Part shown: positions 6,407 to 15,588 of the stretch, piece after piece
Layout: each line of letters opens with the position of its first letter
How positions within the stretch are numbered: position 1 is the first letter of the stretch
From: Gemmobacter aquaticus
Lineage (GTDB): Bacteria; Pseudomonadota; Alphaproteobacteria; Rhodobacterales; Rhodobacteraceae
Length of the DNA: 64,000 nucleotides
Reading direction: 5' to 3'
Assembly: GCF_007859075.1 (NCBI RefSeq)
Contig: NZ_VOAK01000011.1
Span: forward strand, 248,001 to 312,000
The notes under the pieces: generated by a model
The model's input: the letters and a program-made list of their open reading frames with translations, nothing else
Told to the model about the DNA's origin: nothing
The model's database searches: none
Position numbers and translations under genes: made by a program

Positions 6407-9400
6407 AACCGGGCTATGCCGAGCTTTGCGTCACCTCGAACTTCACCTTCCTGACCGGGGCCTCGCACCCGGAAGAACTGGTGGCGCGCGCGGCCGAACT
6501 GGGGCTTGCCGCCATCGCCATTACCGACCGGAACTCACTGGCCGGGGTGGTCCGGGCGCATGTGGCATTGCGTGAACTGGCCCGCGCGCAGGCCGAGAAT
6601 GCGGCGACCGGAGGAGCAGAGGTGCGTGGACAAAAGCGGCAGGACCCCTCCAGCCGCCAGATCTCGGGCGGGGTGCGGCTGCCTGTGCCCGAGGCGCCCC
6701 TGCCACGGCTGATCATCGGCGCGCGACTCGTGCTGCGCGACACGCCAGTCGAATGGCTGGCCCTGCCCACGGATCGCCCGGCCTATGCCCGGCTGTCGCG
6801 GCTGATCACGCTTGGCCGGCGGCGCGCGGCCAAGGGCGATTGCGAGTTGCGACTGGCCGATCTGCTTGAGGGGGGCGAGGGGCTGGTCTTCATCGCCCTG
6901 CCGCCCGACCCGCTGGTGGGTCAGGTCAAGGGCGACCCCGGAGCCATATCCCGCATGGCGCGGACCTTTCCGGGGCGGCTCTATCTTGGGGCAGTGCCGC
7001 GCTATGACGGGCAAGACCAGCACCGTCTGGCCGCATTGGCGCAGATGGCCGACCGGGCGGGCCTGCCCATGGTCGCGGCGGGCGATGTGCTGATGCACCG
7101 GGCCGCCCGCCGGGCGCTGGCCGATGTGCTGACCTGCCTGCGTGAAGGCTGCACCCTGGCTGAACTGGGCCGCCGCGCCCTGCCCAATGCCGAGCGCCGC
7201 CTGAAGACGGCGGCCGAGATGACCCGGCTCTTCCGCCATTACCCCGAGGCGGTGGCCCGCACGCTGGAGGTGGCGGCGCGGTGCCGGTTCAGTCTGGACG
7301 AGCTGAGCTATGAATACCCCGATGAGGCGGGCGATGGTGGTGCCGAACCCGCCCAAGCCCGGCTGGAGCGACTGGTGGCCGAGGGGCTGGAAGACCCCGC
7401 ACGCTATCCAGACGGGGTGGATGGGGCGATCCGGGCACGGGCGGCGCATGAGCTCGATCTGATCCGCCGCATGAACTATGCACCCTATTTTCTGACGGTG
7501 CATGATCTGGTGGTCTTTGCCCGCGGGCGCGGCATCCTGTGTCAGGGGCGCGGTTCGGCGGCCAATTCGCTGGTCTGCTATACGCTGGGTGTGACCGAGG
7601 TGCCGCCCGGAACCACGCTGATGGTGTTTGAGCGTTTCATCTCGGAAGAACGCGGCGAGCCGCCCGACATCGATGTGGATTTTGAGCATGAGCGGCGCGA
7701 GGAGGTGATCCAGCACATCTATGACCGCTATGGCCGCGACCGGGCCGGGCTCACGGCGACGGTGATCCATTTCCGCGGCCGGGCGGCGGTGCGCGAGGTG
7801 GGCAAGGTCATGGGTCTTAGTCAGGATGTGCTGGCTGCCATTGCGGGGCAAAGCTGGGGCTGGTCGTCCAGCCCGCCCGATCCGGGACGGTTGCGCGAAC
7901 TGGGGCTTGATCCCGCCGACCGGCGGCTGGCGCTGACCCTGCGGCTGATCGCCGAGATCATCGGCTTTCCGCGGCATCTGTCGCAGCATGTGGGTGGCTT
8001 TGTCATCACCCGTGGCCGTCTGGACGAGCTTTGCCCGATCGAAAACGCCACGATGGAGGGGCGCACGGTCATTGAATGGGACAAGGATGATATCGATGCG
8101 CTGGGCATCCTGAAGGTGGATGTGCTGGCGCTTGGCATGCTGACCTGCCTGCGCAAGGCGTTCGACCTGCTGGCCGCGCATGAACGCCGGCAGGTCAGCC
8201 TGTCCGCCATGCGCGATGAGGACCCGCGCGTCTATGACATGCTCTGCCGGGCCGATGCGGTGGGGGTCTTTCAGGTGGAAAGCCGGGCACAGATGAATTT
8301 TCTGCCCCGGATGCGGCCACGCTGCTTTTACGATCTGGTGATCGAGGTGGCGATCGTGCGCCCCGGCCCGATTCAGGGCGGGATGGTCCATCCCTTCATC
8401 CGCCGCCGCAACGGGCAAGAGGCGGTGGAATGGCCGTCCGAGGCCTTGCGTGGCGTGCTGGGGCGCACGCTTGGGGTGCCCTTGTTTCAGGAGCAGGCCC
8501 TGCAGATCGCAGTGGTGGCCGCGGGCTTTTCTCCGGGCGAGGCGGACCGGTTGCGCCGCAGCCTTGCCACCTTCCGACGTATGGGCACCATCGGCGGCTT
8601 CCGCGACAGGTTCATCGACGGGATGCTGGCCAATGGCTATGACGCCGATTTCGCAGCCCGCTGCTTTGCCCAGATCGAGGGGTTTGGCGAATACGGCTTT
8701 CCCGAAAGCCATGCCGCGAGCTTTGCCATTCTGGTCTATGCCTCGGCCTGGATGAAGTGCCACTACCCGGCGGTCTTTGCCTGCGCGCTGCTCAACAGCC
8801 AGCCCATGGGGTTTTATGCCCCCGCGCAGATCGTGCGCGACGCGCGCGAGCATGGGGTGGAGGTGCGGCCCGTCTCGGTCAACCACTCGTTCTGGGACAA
8901 CACGCTGGAGCGGCGGGGGGACGGGGCGCTGGCACTTCGGCTTGGTTTCCGGCAGGTCAAGGGCATCGGGGCCGAGGATGGGGCCTGGATTGCCGCGGCG
9001 CGGGGCAACGGCTGGCCTGACGTCGAAAGCCTGTGGCGCCGGGGCGGCATCCGCGCCGAGGTGCTGGAACGGCTGGCCGAGGCGGATGCCTTTTCCTGCA
9101 TGGGGCTGGGTCGCCGCGCGGCCCTGTGGGAGGTGCGGGCCCTGCGCGCGCCCCGTCCGCTGCCGCTGTTCGAGCCTGCCGATGGCGAGGGGCTGGCAGA
9201 ACCCGCCGTCGCCCTGCCCGCCATGTCGCAGGGAGAGCAGGTGGTCGAGGACTATCTGTCCACCCGGCTCAGCCTGCGGGCCCATCCGCTGGCCTTGATG
9301 CGTGCAGGCTTGCCGGGCGTTCTGCCGCATGACCGGCTGGGGGCTGCGCGCGGACGTGTCACGGTCTGCGGGCTGGTCATCACCCGGCAGAGGCCTGGAA

Positions 9401-9753
9401 CGGCCTCGGGCGTGATCTTCCTGACACTGGAGGATGAGACCGGCGTTTCAAACATCGTGGTCTGGCCCAAGGTCTATGAACGCTTCCGCCGCGCGGTGAT
9501 CGGCGGGCGGCTGCTGCGCGTCACGGGCCAGATCCAGCGCGAGGGCGAGGTGATCCACCTGATCGCCTGGCAGATCGAGGATATGTCGGAACGGCTGTCT
9601 GACCTTGGCGCCCCGCCGGGGGGCGGCCTTGACCCGGCCCGCGGTCGCGCCGATGAGGCCCGCCCGCCGATCATCGCGCGCGGCACCCCGACCCGCGCGC
9701 GGCACCCGCGCGATCAGGCAAAGGTGCTGTTTCCAAGCCGGGACTTTCACTAG
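6403..9753 (+). CDS. dnaE2: Error-prone DNA polymerase DnaE2 (ImuC)
   Basis: A 1116-residue C-family polymerase. The N-terminal PHP domain starts YAELCVTSNFTFLTGASHPEE; the PHP metal-binding histidines of DnaE1 are partly replaced, as is usual in DnaE2. The palm carries PDIDVDFEHERR, with the catalytic aspartates near residue 425. The C-terminal OB-fold (VTVCGLVITRQRPG..) ends in a basic Arg-rich tail. It is the translesion polymerase of the SOS mutasome. The ATG at 6403 has GGGGGA upstream and overlaps the imuB stop by 4 bases, so translation is probably coupled. An insertion of about 30 residues near residues 60-95 (Gln/Arg-rich) sits in the PHP domain. Confidence 0.95.
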   Translation: MKPGYAELCVTSNFTFLTGASHPEELVARAAELGLAAIAITDRNSLAGVVRAHVALRELARAQAENAATGGAEVRGQKRQDPSSRQISGGVRLPVPEAPLPRLIIGARLVLRDTPVEWLALPTDRPAYARLSRLITLGRRRAAKGDCELRLADLLEGGEGLVFIALPPDPLVGQVKGDPGAISRMARTFPGRLYLGAVPRYDGQDQHRLAALAQMADRAGLPMVAAGDVLMHRAARRALADVLTCLREGCTLAELGRRALPNAERRLKTAAEMTRLFRHYPEAVARTLEVAARCRFSLDELSYEYPDEAGDGGAEPAQARLERLVAEGLEDPARYPDGVDGAIRARAAHELDLIRRMNYAPYFLTVHDLVVFARGRGILCQGRGSAANSLVCYTLGVTEVPPGTTLMVFERFISEERGEPPDIDVDFEHERREEVIQHIYDRYGRDRAGLTATVIHFRGRAAVREVGKVMGLSQDVLAAIAGQSWGWSSSPPDPGRLRELGLDPADRRLALTLRLIAEIIGFPRHLSQHVGGFVITRGRLDELCPIENATMEGRTVIEWDKDDIDALGILKVDVLALGMLTCLRKAFDLLAAHERRQVSLSAMRDEDPRVYDMLCRADAVGVFQVESRAQMNFLPRMRPRCFYDLVIEVAIVRPGPIQGGMVHPFIRRRNGQEAVEWPSEALRGVLGRTLGVPLFQEQALQIAVVAAGFSPGEADRLRRSLATFRRMGTIGGFRDRFIDGMLANGYDADFAARCFAQIEGFGEYGFPESHAASFAILVYASAWMKCHYPAVFACALLNSQPMGFYAPAQIVRDAREHGVEVRPVSVNHSFWDNTLERRGDGALALRLGFRQVKGIGAEDGAWIAAARGNGWPDVESLWRRGGIRAEVLERLAEADAFSCMGLGRRAALWEVRALRAPRPLPLFEPADGEGLAEPAVALPAMSQGEQVVEDYLSTRLSLRAHPLALMRAGLPGVLPHDRLGAARGRVTVCGLVITRQRPGTASGVIFLTLEDETGVSNIVVWPKVYERFRRAVIGGRLLRVTGQIQREGEVIHLIAWQIEDMSERLSDLGAPPGGGLDPARGRADEARPPIIARGTPTRARHPRDQAKVLFPSRDFH

Positions 9754-9844
9754 GCGGCCATTGGGTGGCAAGGCGTTGCTCACAGTTTCGCGTGCAAGCC
9801 GCGCGGGGGGTGCAGCCCACGCGGGATGCGCTTATATAGGGCGC

Positions 9845-10447
9845 ATGAACCGTCGCACCGCGCTTGCCGCCCCGTTCGCCCTGTTTGCGCTTGCGCTGCC
9901 CGCGCAGGCCGAGAAACTGTCGCTTGCCACCATCTCCAACTATCTGAACAGTCTGACCACCGCCGAGGCGGACTTCCGTCAGATCAACAGCGATGGATCA
10001 GTGTCGAAGGGCAAGCTGTTCATCAAGCGACCGAACCGTGTGCGCTTTGAATATGCCCCGCCCGACCGCAACCTTGTGCTGGCAAGTGGCGGGCAGGTCG
10101 CGGTCTTCGATGGCAAGTCGAACCAGCCACCCGAGCAGTATCCGCTGAAGCGCACGCCGCTGAACCTGATCCTGGGCCAGAATATCGACCTTGGCAAAGC
10201 GCGCATGGTGGTGGGCCATGCCGAGGTCGCCGGAACCACCCGCGTGATCGCGCAGGATCCGCAGAACCCCGAATACGGCACGATCGAGATGGTGTTCTCG
10301 GCCAAACCAGTGGCGCTGCGTCAATGGATCATCACCGACAATGCCGGTGGCCAGACCGTGGTGGAACTGGGTCCACTTGTGACCGGGCTGGATTATCCGC
10401 CGTCAACCTTCAACATCGAGGTCGAACTCGGTCGTCGCAAGAACTAA
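9845..10447 (+). CDS. lolA: LolA-family outer-membrane lipoprotein carrier
   Basis: A 200-residue periplasmic protein with a signal peptide (MNRRTALAAPFALFALALPAQA, cleaved before EKLS). The mature part is a LolA-type beta-barrel: Q-rich segment ADFRQINSDGSVSKGKLFIKRPNRVRFEY, VLASGGQVAVFDGKSNQ, and a C-terminal PSTFNIEV. It shuttles lipoproteins from LolCDE to LolB across the periplasm. A TATATAGG box occurs just before the ATG. A strong hairpin follows the gene and separates it from the convergent transglycosylase. Confidence 0.88.
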   Translation: MNRRTALAAPFALFALALPAQAEKLSLATISNYLNSLTTAEADFRQINSDGSVSKGKLFIKRPNRVRFEYAPPDRNLVLASGGQVAVFDGKSNQPPEQYPLKRTPLNLILGQNIDLGKARMVVGHAEVAGTTRVIAQDPQNPEYGTIEMVFSAKPVALRQWIITDNAGGQTVVELGPLVTGLDYPPSTFNIEVELGRRKN

Positions 10448-10459
10448 CGACGAAACGCG

Positions 10460-10485
10460 AAACGGGGGGCAGGGCCCCCCCGTTT
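10460..10485. terminator. Convergent hairpin terminator between lolA and the SLT lipoprotein gene
   Basis: AAACGGGGGGC-AGG-GCCCCCCCGTTT forms an almost perfect stem with A-tract and T-tract flanks. It is suited to terminate from both sides and lies between two convergent genes. Confidence 0.75.
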
Positions 10486-10500
10486 GGGTATCGGTTCCGG

Positions 10501-11088
10501 TCAGTTCATGCCGCATTGCGACAGTTGCGCCGAATAGGTCACGGAGCGGCTCTGCACGCGATCGGCCACGTCGACCAGCCAGCTCTTTTCGTTGTAGCTG
10601 CCCCGCGCATAGCCGCTGCGCCCTTCGTGATAGGCGAGGTATTGCGCGCGGGCGTCCCATTTCGGCACACCCAGGGCCTGCGAGGTGCCATCCATGTACC
10701 AGCCCATGAAATCGGTCGCGTCATCGATCCGGTCCCGCTGGGCGCGGCGATTGCCTGTCTCGTCCTGATACTCTTCCCAGGTGCCATCCAGCGCCTGGCT
10801 GTATCCATATGCCGTGCTTTGCCGACCCATCGGAATGATGCCCAGCACATAGCGATGCGGGGTCTTGGCGTTGCCGATGAACTTGCTTTCCTGATGGATG
10901 GTCGCCATCTGCACCGGCACCGGAACGCCCCACCGGCTTTCGGTCTTCTTCATCGCGCGGAAATACTCCGGCCGTTCACGAAGGATCGCGCAGGCATCGT
11001 CAAGGTTGTGCGGCGCCGAAAACTTTCCACCGCCGCCACAGGACGCCAGCAACAAAAGTAGGATCGACGCACGGAGAAGTCTGCTCAT
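10501..11088 (-). CDS. Lytic transglycosylase SLT-domain lipoprotein
   Basis: A 195-residue lipoprotein. The signal peptide and lipobox read MSRLLRASILLLLLASC followed by GGGG. The SLT lysozyme-like domain has the catalytic-glutamate segment MATIHQESKFIGN and the later AYGYSQALDGTWEEY, with YLAYHEGRSGY near the C-terminus. It should cleave peptidoglycan strands at the outer membrane. GAGGGGCAG precedes the ATG at 11088; the frame is open further upstream but the lipoprotein start is clear. Confidence 0.88.
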   Translation of the reverse strand: MSRLLRASILLLLLASCGGGGKFSAPHNLDDACAILRERPEYFRAMKKTESRWGVPVPVQMATIHQESKFIGNAKTPHRYVLGIIPMGRQSTAYGYSQALDGTWEEYQDETGNRRAQRDRIDDATDFMGWYMDGTSQALGVPKWDARAQYLAYHEGRSGYARGSYNEKSWLVDVADRVQSRSVTYSAQLSQCGMN

Positions 11089-11308
11089 CTGCCCCTCGCG
11101 TGTCTTGTTATTGGCGCGAAGAATAGGGCAATTCCCGGTCAAGGGAAATGGGGATGGAATCAGAAATCCGCGATCTGGGCACGGATCGCCTTGCCGCGAT
11201 GGTTCGCATCTGCTGGACAAGCGCCACAGTTTGTTTCCCACGAATCGCCGTGCGGCTGATGGACGCAAAGCCACGAAAGGTTTACTTCTTTTGACAGGGG
11301 ATGTGTGA

Positions 11309-11635
11309 ATGCTGAAAACGCAGGCCAAATATCATCTCGGTCAGGTGCTGCGGCATCGGAAGCACCCTTTCCGGGGGGTGGTTTTTGACGTGGACGCCAT
11401 GTTCTCGAATACCGAGGAGTGGTACGACGCCATCCCCGAGGACAGCCGACCCGATCGGGACCAGCCGTACTATCACCTGCTGGCCGAAAACGACCAAAGC
11501 TATTACGTCGCCTACGTCTCGGAACAGAACCTCGTGCCGGATGATACGGGTGAACCGGTAGACCATCCCGACCTGCCCGACCTGTTTGGCGATTTCGAGG
11601 ATGGCCGCTATCCGCTGCAGTTCAACCTGAACTGA
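11309..11635 (+). CDS. hspQ: Heat shock protein HspQ (YccV-like)
   Basis: A 108-residue protein with the complete HspQ/YccV domain: KYHLGQVLRHRKHPFRGVVFDVD, then EEWYDAIPED, QPYYHLLAEND and YVAYVSEQNLVPDDTGEPVDHP. HspQ is a hemimethylated-DNA-binding protein and a specificity factor for Lon protease in enterobacteria; the role in alphaproteobacteria is less defined. The 220-base upstream gap (11089-11308) carries no other gene. I could not identify a convincing heat-shock promoter there. Convergent with the next gene, 5 bases apart. Confidence 0.92.
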   Translation: MLKTQAKYHLGQVLRHRKHPFRGVVFDVDAMFSNTEEWYDAIPEDSRPDRDQPYYHLLAENDQSYYVAYVSEQNLVPDDTGEPVDHPDLPDLFGDFEDGRYPLQFNLN

Positions 11636-11640
11636 GCCCC

Positions 11641-13212
11641 CTAATATCCAAGGGCGCAGCCGTCCTTGCGCGGGTCTGAGCCCGCCTCAAGCACTCCCGA
11701 GGGATGCAGAATGATCGCCTGTGCCCCGCCCAGAGGTTCATCCGACAGCCGCAGCCGATGGCCAAGTGCTGCCAGCTGATCGCGCACACCCGCATCATAC
11801 CCGGTCTCGATGCGCAGCCCGTCTGCATCGGCAAAGCAGCGGGGGGCGTCGATTGCGGTCTGCAGATCCATGCCGAAGTCACGCAGGTTGGTCACCAGCC
11901 GGGCATGGCCACAGGGCTGGAACGAGCCGCCCATGACGCCAAAGGGCATGGTGACCCGCCCGCCCTCGGCCAGCATGCCGGGAATGATCGTGTGCATCGG
12001 ACGCTTGCAGCCGCCTGCCTCGTTCGGGTGGCCGGGAACAAGCGAGAAGCCTGCCCCCCGGTTCTGGAAGTTGATTCCGAACCGCGCCGAGGCGAGACCC
12101 GCGCCGAAACCCCAGAAGATTGAATAGATCAGCGAGACGGCCATCCGGTCGCGGTCGACCACGGTGATATAGACGGTGTCGCGATGCACCGCCTCGGCCG
12201 TGCGGGACGGATCGGGCAGGGCGCGTCGTGGGTCGATCAGGGCGGCAAGCCGGCTCGCCGTTTCGGGCGCAAGCATGTGATCCATCCGTGCCGCCGGATC
12301 GGCAATAAAGCGGTCGCGCGCGTCATATGCGAGTTTCGCGGCCTCGGCCTCCAGATGCGCGCGCTCGGCACCCAGCGGGTCAAGGCGGCCAAGGTCGAAA
12401 TGCCCAAGGATGTTGAGTAGCAGCAGTGCCGTTGCGCCCTGACCGTTCGGTGGATGTTCCAGCAGATCGACCCCGCGGTATCCCGTCGAAATCGGCGCGG
12501 TCCAGTCGGCGGATGTGGCGGTCAGGTCATCATGGGTGTGGCACCCGCCGAGGGCGCGCAGCGACGCGATGATGTCCTCGGCCACCTCGCCGCCATAGAA
12601 CCCTTCGCGTCCCTCGCGCGCGATTCGGCGCAGCACCTCCGCCTGGCCCGGAGCGCGGAAGATCTGTCCCACCTGCGGTGCCGCGCCATCAAACAGATAG
12701 TAACGCCGCGCATCACCACGCAGGTCGTGCCCGTCGGTTGCCCAGTCAAAGGCCACGCGTGGTGCGACGGGCACCCCCTCGTCGGCGTAATGGATTGCCG
12801 GTGCCAGCACATCGGCGAGCGGAAGGCGGCCATGGGCATCATGCAGCTTGCAAAAGGCATCGACCGCACCGGGCAGGGTGACGGTCTCAATCCCATGGGT
12901 GGGCATGCGCGCATGACCTTTGGCGCGCAATTCATCAGCCCGCAAGGCGGCAGGGGCGCGGCCCGACCCGTTCAACCCGACCACCTCCTCAGAGCCTGCG
13001 GGTTTCAGCAGAACAAAACAGTCGCCGCCAATGCCGGTCATCTGCGGCTCACAGATCCCCAGCAAGACCGCCCCGGCGATGGCGGCATCCACCGCATTGC
13101 CACCCCGCTTCAGCGTTTCGATGGCGACCTGCGCTGCCAGAGGGTGTGAGGTGGCACAGGCCCCGTTGCTGGCAAAAACCGCAGATCGTCCGGGCTTCTG
13201 GAAGTCGCGCAT
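11641..13212 (-). CDS. Gamma-glutamyltransferase-like (Ntn-hydrolase) family protein
   Basis: A 523-residue protein of the gamma-glutamyltranspeptidase family. The N-terminal GGNAVDAAIAG and MTGIGGDCFVLL blocks and the late FGVMGGSFQPCGH block are typical. The autocatalytic Thr is probably T346 in HRDTVYITVVDRDR, where the pro-enzyme would cleave into large and small subunits. There is no signal peptide, so this is a cytoplasmic member. Such members are often annotated as glutathione hydrolase-like, and the true substrate (gamma-glutamyl, cephalosporin-acyl-like or another amide) is unknown. It stands alone, convergent with hspQ. Confidence 0.88.
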   Translation of the reverse strand: MRDFQKPGRSAVFASNGACATSHPLAAQVAIETLKRGGNAVDAAIAGAVLLGICEPQMTGIGGDCFVLLKPAGSEEVVGLNGSGRAPAALRADELRAKGHARMPTHGIETVTLPGAVDAFCKLHDAHGRLPLADVLAPAIHYADEGVPVAPRVAFDWATDGHDLRGDARRYYLFDGAAPQVGQIFRAPGQAEVLRRIAREGREGFYGGEVAEDIIASLRALGGCHTHDDLTATSADWTAPISTGYRGVDLLEHPPNGQGATALLLLNILGHFDLGRLDPLGAERAHLEAEAAKLAYDARDRFIADPAARMDHMLAPETASRLAALIDPRRALPDPSRTAEAVHRDTVYITVVDRDRMAVSLIYSIFWGFGAGLASARFGINFQNRGAGFSLVPGHPNEAGGCKRPMHTIIPGMLAEGGRVTMPFGVMGGSFQPCGHARLVTNLRDFGMDLQTAIDAPRCFADADGLRIETGYDAGVRDQLAALGHRLRLSDEPLGGAQAIILHPSGVLEAGSDPRKDGCALGY

Positions 13213-13301
13213 GTCTCTGGGCCTCGCTGGCAGGGCGGTGCTTTCCCGCTTTGGGCCAACCCTATGTTCCGCCCGTCAGCTTGGGAAGGGGCCGCGCCAG
13301 G

Positions 13302-13736
13302 TCAGTTCAGGTCGATGCGAAAGCGCAATTCGTTGCACATGCCCTGTCGTCGATAGTGCAGGCCGCTGGTCAACTGCCGGATCAGAAACCAACCAAATCC
13401 GCCCTCGGGTGGCTCTCCCTCCGACCAGTCGGGCAGCGCCCCTGTGGGAGGTCGCCCATCCGGCATGGGGCAGCCCGAATCGCAGACGCAACATTCAATC
13501 CCCGCGGGCTGGACGGTTACCGAAACGCGGATGCGCCCTGCGTTCAGCACATAGGCATGTTCGACCACGTTGTTCAGTACTTCGGCCAGAACCAGTTGCA
13601 AACGCGCGGAAAGATCTGGGGCTAGCCGCAGGACCGGCCCACTTGCCATGACCTGTTCAAGGGCACATCTGATGGCTGCGGCATCGCTTGATAACTCGAC
13701 GCACAGCCCCTCGCAGAAGCCGCTGTCACCCTGCAT
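13302..13736 (-). CDS. RsbW-like anti-sigma factor / serine kinase (HATPase domain)
   Basis: A 144-residue ATP-binding protein of the GHKL fold: N-box LAEVLNNVVEHAYV, a G1-like CVCDSGCPMPDG, and GGFGWFLIRQLTSGLHYRR. It is the usual partner of a STAS anti-anti-sigma protein in partner switching, binding a sigma factor or phosphorylating the STAS serine. Its start overlaps the end of the STAS gene by 11 bases, so the two are translated together. No sigma factor or PP2C phosphatase is encoded nearby, so the output is unknown. Confidence 0.85.
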   Translation of the reverse strand: MQGDSGFCEGLCVELSSDAAAIRCALEQVMASGPVLRLAPDLSARLQLVLAEVLNNVVEHAYVLNAGRIRVSVTVQPAGIECCVCDSGCPMPDGRPPTGALPDWSEGEPPEGGFGWFLIRQLTSGLHYRRQGMCNELRFRIDLN

Positions 13737-14061
13737 TCCGCTGTCCGTGTGGAATGTCTGTATGAATGGTGAAGACGCTGTCCATCCGGGTCAGGCGAAA
13801 GACCTTGTCCACATTGGGGGTCAGGCCTGCCAGCTCCAGCTTGCGGTTCGGCCCGATCAGCTTCATCACCGCGACCACCGCACCAAGGCCCGAGCTGTCG
13901 AGGAACCCGACCCGGGACAGATCAAGCACGACCGGCCCCCGTCCGACGCTGGCCAGGGGGCGCAGCGTTTCCTTGAACTGAATGGCGCTTGCGGCGTCGA
14001 TGCGCGGCTCAAGCACCGTGACCACCAGGCAATCCGCCGTTTCCTGCACTGAAACTTCCAT
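13726..14061 (-). CDS. STAS-domain anti-sigma factor antagonist
   Basis: A 111-residue single STAS domain (SpoIIAA/RsbV type). The phosphorylatable serine motif FLDSSGLGAVVA is at residues 53-63. Start at ATG 14061 after a GGAGCAGG-type ribosome binding site; a longer frame upstream is not needed for the domain. With the adjacent RsbW-like kinase it forms a partner-switch pair. Divergent from the msrC gene, with a 99-base gap likely holding both promoters. Confidence 0.88.
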   Translation of the reverse strand: MEVSVQETADCLVVTVLEPRIDAASAIQFKETLRPLASVGRGPVVLDLSRVGFLDSSGLGAVVAVMKLIGPNRKLELAGLTPNVDKVFRLTRMDSVFTIHTDIPHGQRNAG

Positions 14062-14160
14062 GACCTGCTCCTTCCCGCTGACAGCTTTGCAGGCTAAGGG
14101 CAGTCCGTTAGCATTTGGTAAGCGGCAACCCACGCCCGCCGCGCAGCAAAGGACCTGCCA

Positions 14161-14619
14161 ATGACCGTCGACTATTCAGATCTCGCCGCCCGGATCGATG
14201 CGCTCTGCCATGGCGAGACGGACGCCGTTGCGCTGATGGCGACCGTGGTGTGTGAGCTGCACCACGCCCATCCCATGTCGGACTGGACCGGATTCTACCG
14301 TGTGGTTGGGCCGGAACTGTTGAAGATCGGGCCTTATCAGGGCGGGCACGGCTGTTTGGTGATCCCGTTCTCGCGCGGGGTTTGCGGTGCGGCTGCGCGC
14401 ACGGGCGAAGTGCAGCTGGTGCCGGATGTCGAAGCCTTTGCGGATCACATCGCCTGCTCCTCGACCACCCGGTCGGAACTGGTGCTGCCGGTCTGGAACG
14501 GCGCGGGCACGCTTTTGGGGGTCCTTGACCTCGACAGCAATACCGAAGCCGCCTTTACCGAGACCGATGTGCGCGAGCTTGCGGCGATTCTGGCACGGGT
14601 CTTTCACGACGCGCGCTAG
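14161..14619 (+). CDS. msrC: Free methionine-(R)-sulfoxide reductase (GAF domain, fRMsr)
   Basis: A 152-residue stand-alone GAF domain. The three cysteines used by fRMsr enzymes are all present: C65 (GGHGCLVIPF), C75 (RGVCG) and C99 (HIACSS). The enzyme reduces free Met-R-sulfoxide with thioredoxin. It lies 72 bases upstream of a homocysteine S-methyltransferase gene on the same strand, which fits a small methionine-maintenance group. Confidence 0.92.
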   Translation: MTVDYSDLAARIDALCHGETDAVALMATVVCELHHAHPMSDWTGFYRVVGPELLKIGPYQGGHGCLVIPFSRGVCGAAARTGEVQLVPDVEAFADHIACSSTTRSELVLPVWNGAGTLLGVLDLDSNTEAAFTETDVRELAAILARVFHDAR

Positions 14620-14691
14620 GCGCTGTTCACTTCGGCCACCTGCGCCCTTACATCGGGCATAGGGTAACAGGCCCGCATTCGGGGGTACGAA

Positions 14692-15588
14692 ATGGCACGG
14701 ATTACGCTGCTGGACGGCGGCATGGGACAGGAACTCGTCAACCGGTCGGGCGACGAGCCGACGAACCTGTGGGCCACGCGGGTCATGATCGATCACCCGG
14801 ATCTGGTCCGGGCGGTGCATGACGACTATTTCGCCGCCGGTGCCACGATTGCGACCACGAACACCTATGCGATCCACCATGATCGTCTGAGCCGCTTTGG
14901 CCTTGATGACCGATTTTCCGAGCTGCATCACGCGGCAATTGCGGCGGCCGTTCAGGCGCGCGCGGCCCATGGATCGGGGCGTGTCGCAGGGTCCATCGGC
15001 CCGCTGGTCGCCAGCTACCGTGACGACGTGGTGCTGCCTGTCGATGAGGCCGCGCCAAAGGTGGCAGAGATCGCGCAGCTTCTGGCCCCTGAGGTTGATT
15101 TCATCCTGCTGGAAACGCTCTCCACCCTCGCGCAGGCCGAAGGTGCGCTGAAGGGGGCCGTCACGGCGGGGCGGCCGGTCTGGCTTTCGGTCTCGGTGCA
15201 TGATCGCAAGGGGCACCTGCTGCGATCGGGCGAACCGCTTGAAGACCTGCGCCCGCTGGTCGAGGCCTATCAGCCCGCCGCCGTGCTGGCCAACTGTTCG
15301 GTGCCCGAGGCGATGGGCGATGCGCTGGCGGTTCTGAGCGGCTTCGGGCGACCCTATGGGGCCTATGCCAATGGGTTCACCCATATCTCCGACGGATTTC
15401 TGGAGGATGCGGCGACTGTGCGCGAACTGACGCACCGCCATGACCTGACGCCCGAGAAATACGCAGATTTCGCCATGGGCTGGGTTGCGCAAGGGGCCAG
15501 CATCGTCGGCGGCTGTTGCGAGGTCGGTCCTGCCCATATCGCCGAGTTGGCGCGCCGCCTGCGCGCCGAAGGACACGAGATCGTCTGA
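14692..15588 (+). CDS. Homocysteine S-methyltransferase family protein (B12-independent)
   Basis: A 298-residue TIM-barrel methyltransferase of the Hcy-binding family (LLDGGMGQEL at the N-terminus). Zinc ligands are C202 (ANCSVPE) and C275/C276 (VGGCCEVGP). Family members transfer a methyl from S-methylmethionine, SAM or betaine to homocysteine to give methionine; the sequence alone does not tell the donor. There is no cobalamin-binding module. The stop overlaps the next start as TGATG. Confidence 0.87.
   Translation: MARITLLDGGMGQELVNRSGDEPTNLWATRVMIDHPDLVRAVHDDYFAAGATIATTNTYAIHHDRLSRFGLDDRFSELHHAAIAAAVQARAAHGSGRVAGSIGPLVASYRDDVVLPVDEAAPKVAEIAQLLAPEVDFILLETLSTLAQAEGALKGAVTAGRPVWLSVSVHDRKGHLLRSGEPLEDLRPLVEAYQPAAVLANCSVPEAMGDALAVLSGFGRPYGAYANGFTHISDGFLEDAATVRELTHRHDLTPEKYADFAMGWVAQGASIVGGCCEVGPAHIAELARRLRAEGHEIV

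Noticed and set aside
6535-9330. A very long open frame antisense to dnaE2 (about 930 codons)
   Set aside because: It is the reverse-strand shadow typical of high-GC genes: composition is Gln/His/Arg-rich, there is no domain, and it lies fully inside a well-supported polymerase gene.
11089-11308. Heat-shock (sigma-32) promoter in front of hspQ
   Set aside because: A CTTG is present but no acceptable -10 at the right spacing, so the call is not supported.
14620-14691. SAM-type riboswitch before the homocysteine methyltransferase gene
   Set aside because: The 72-base gap lacks the conserved SAM-II or SAM-I blocks.
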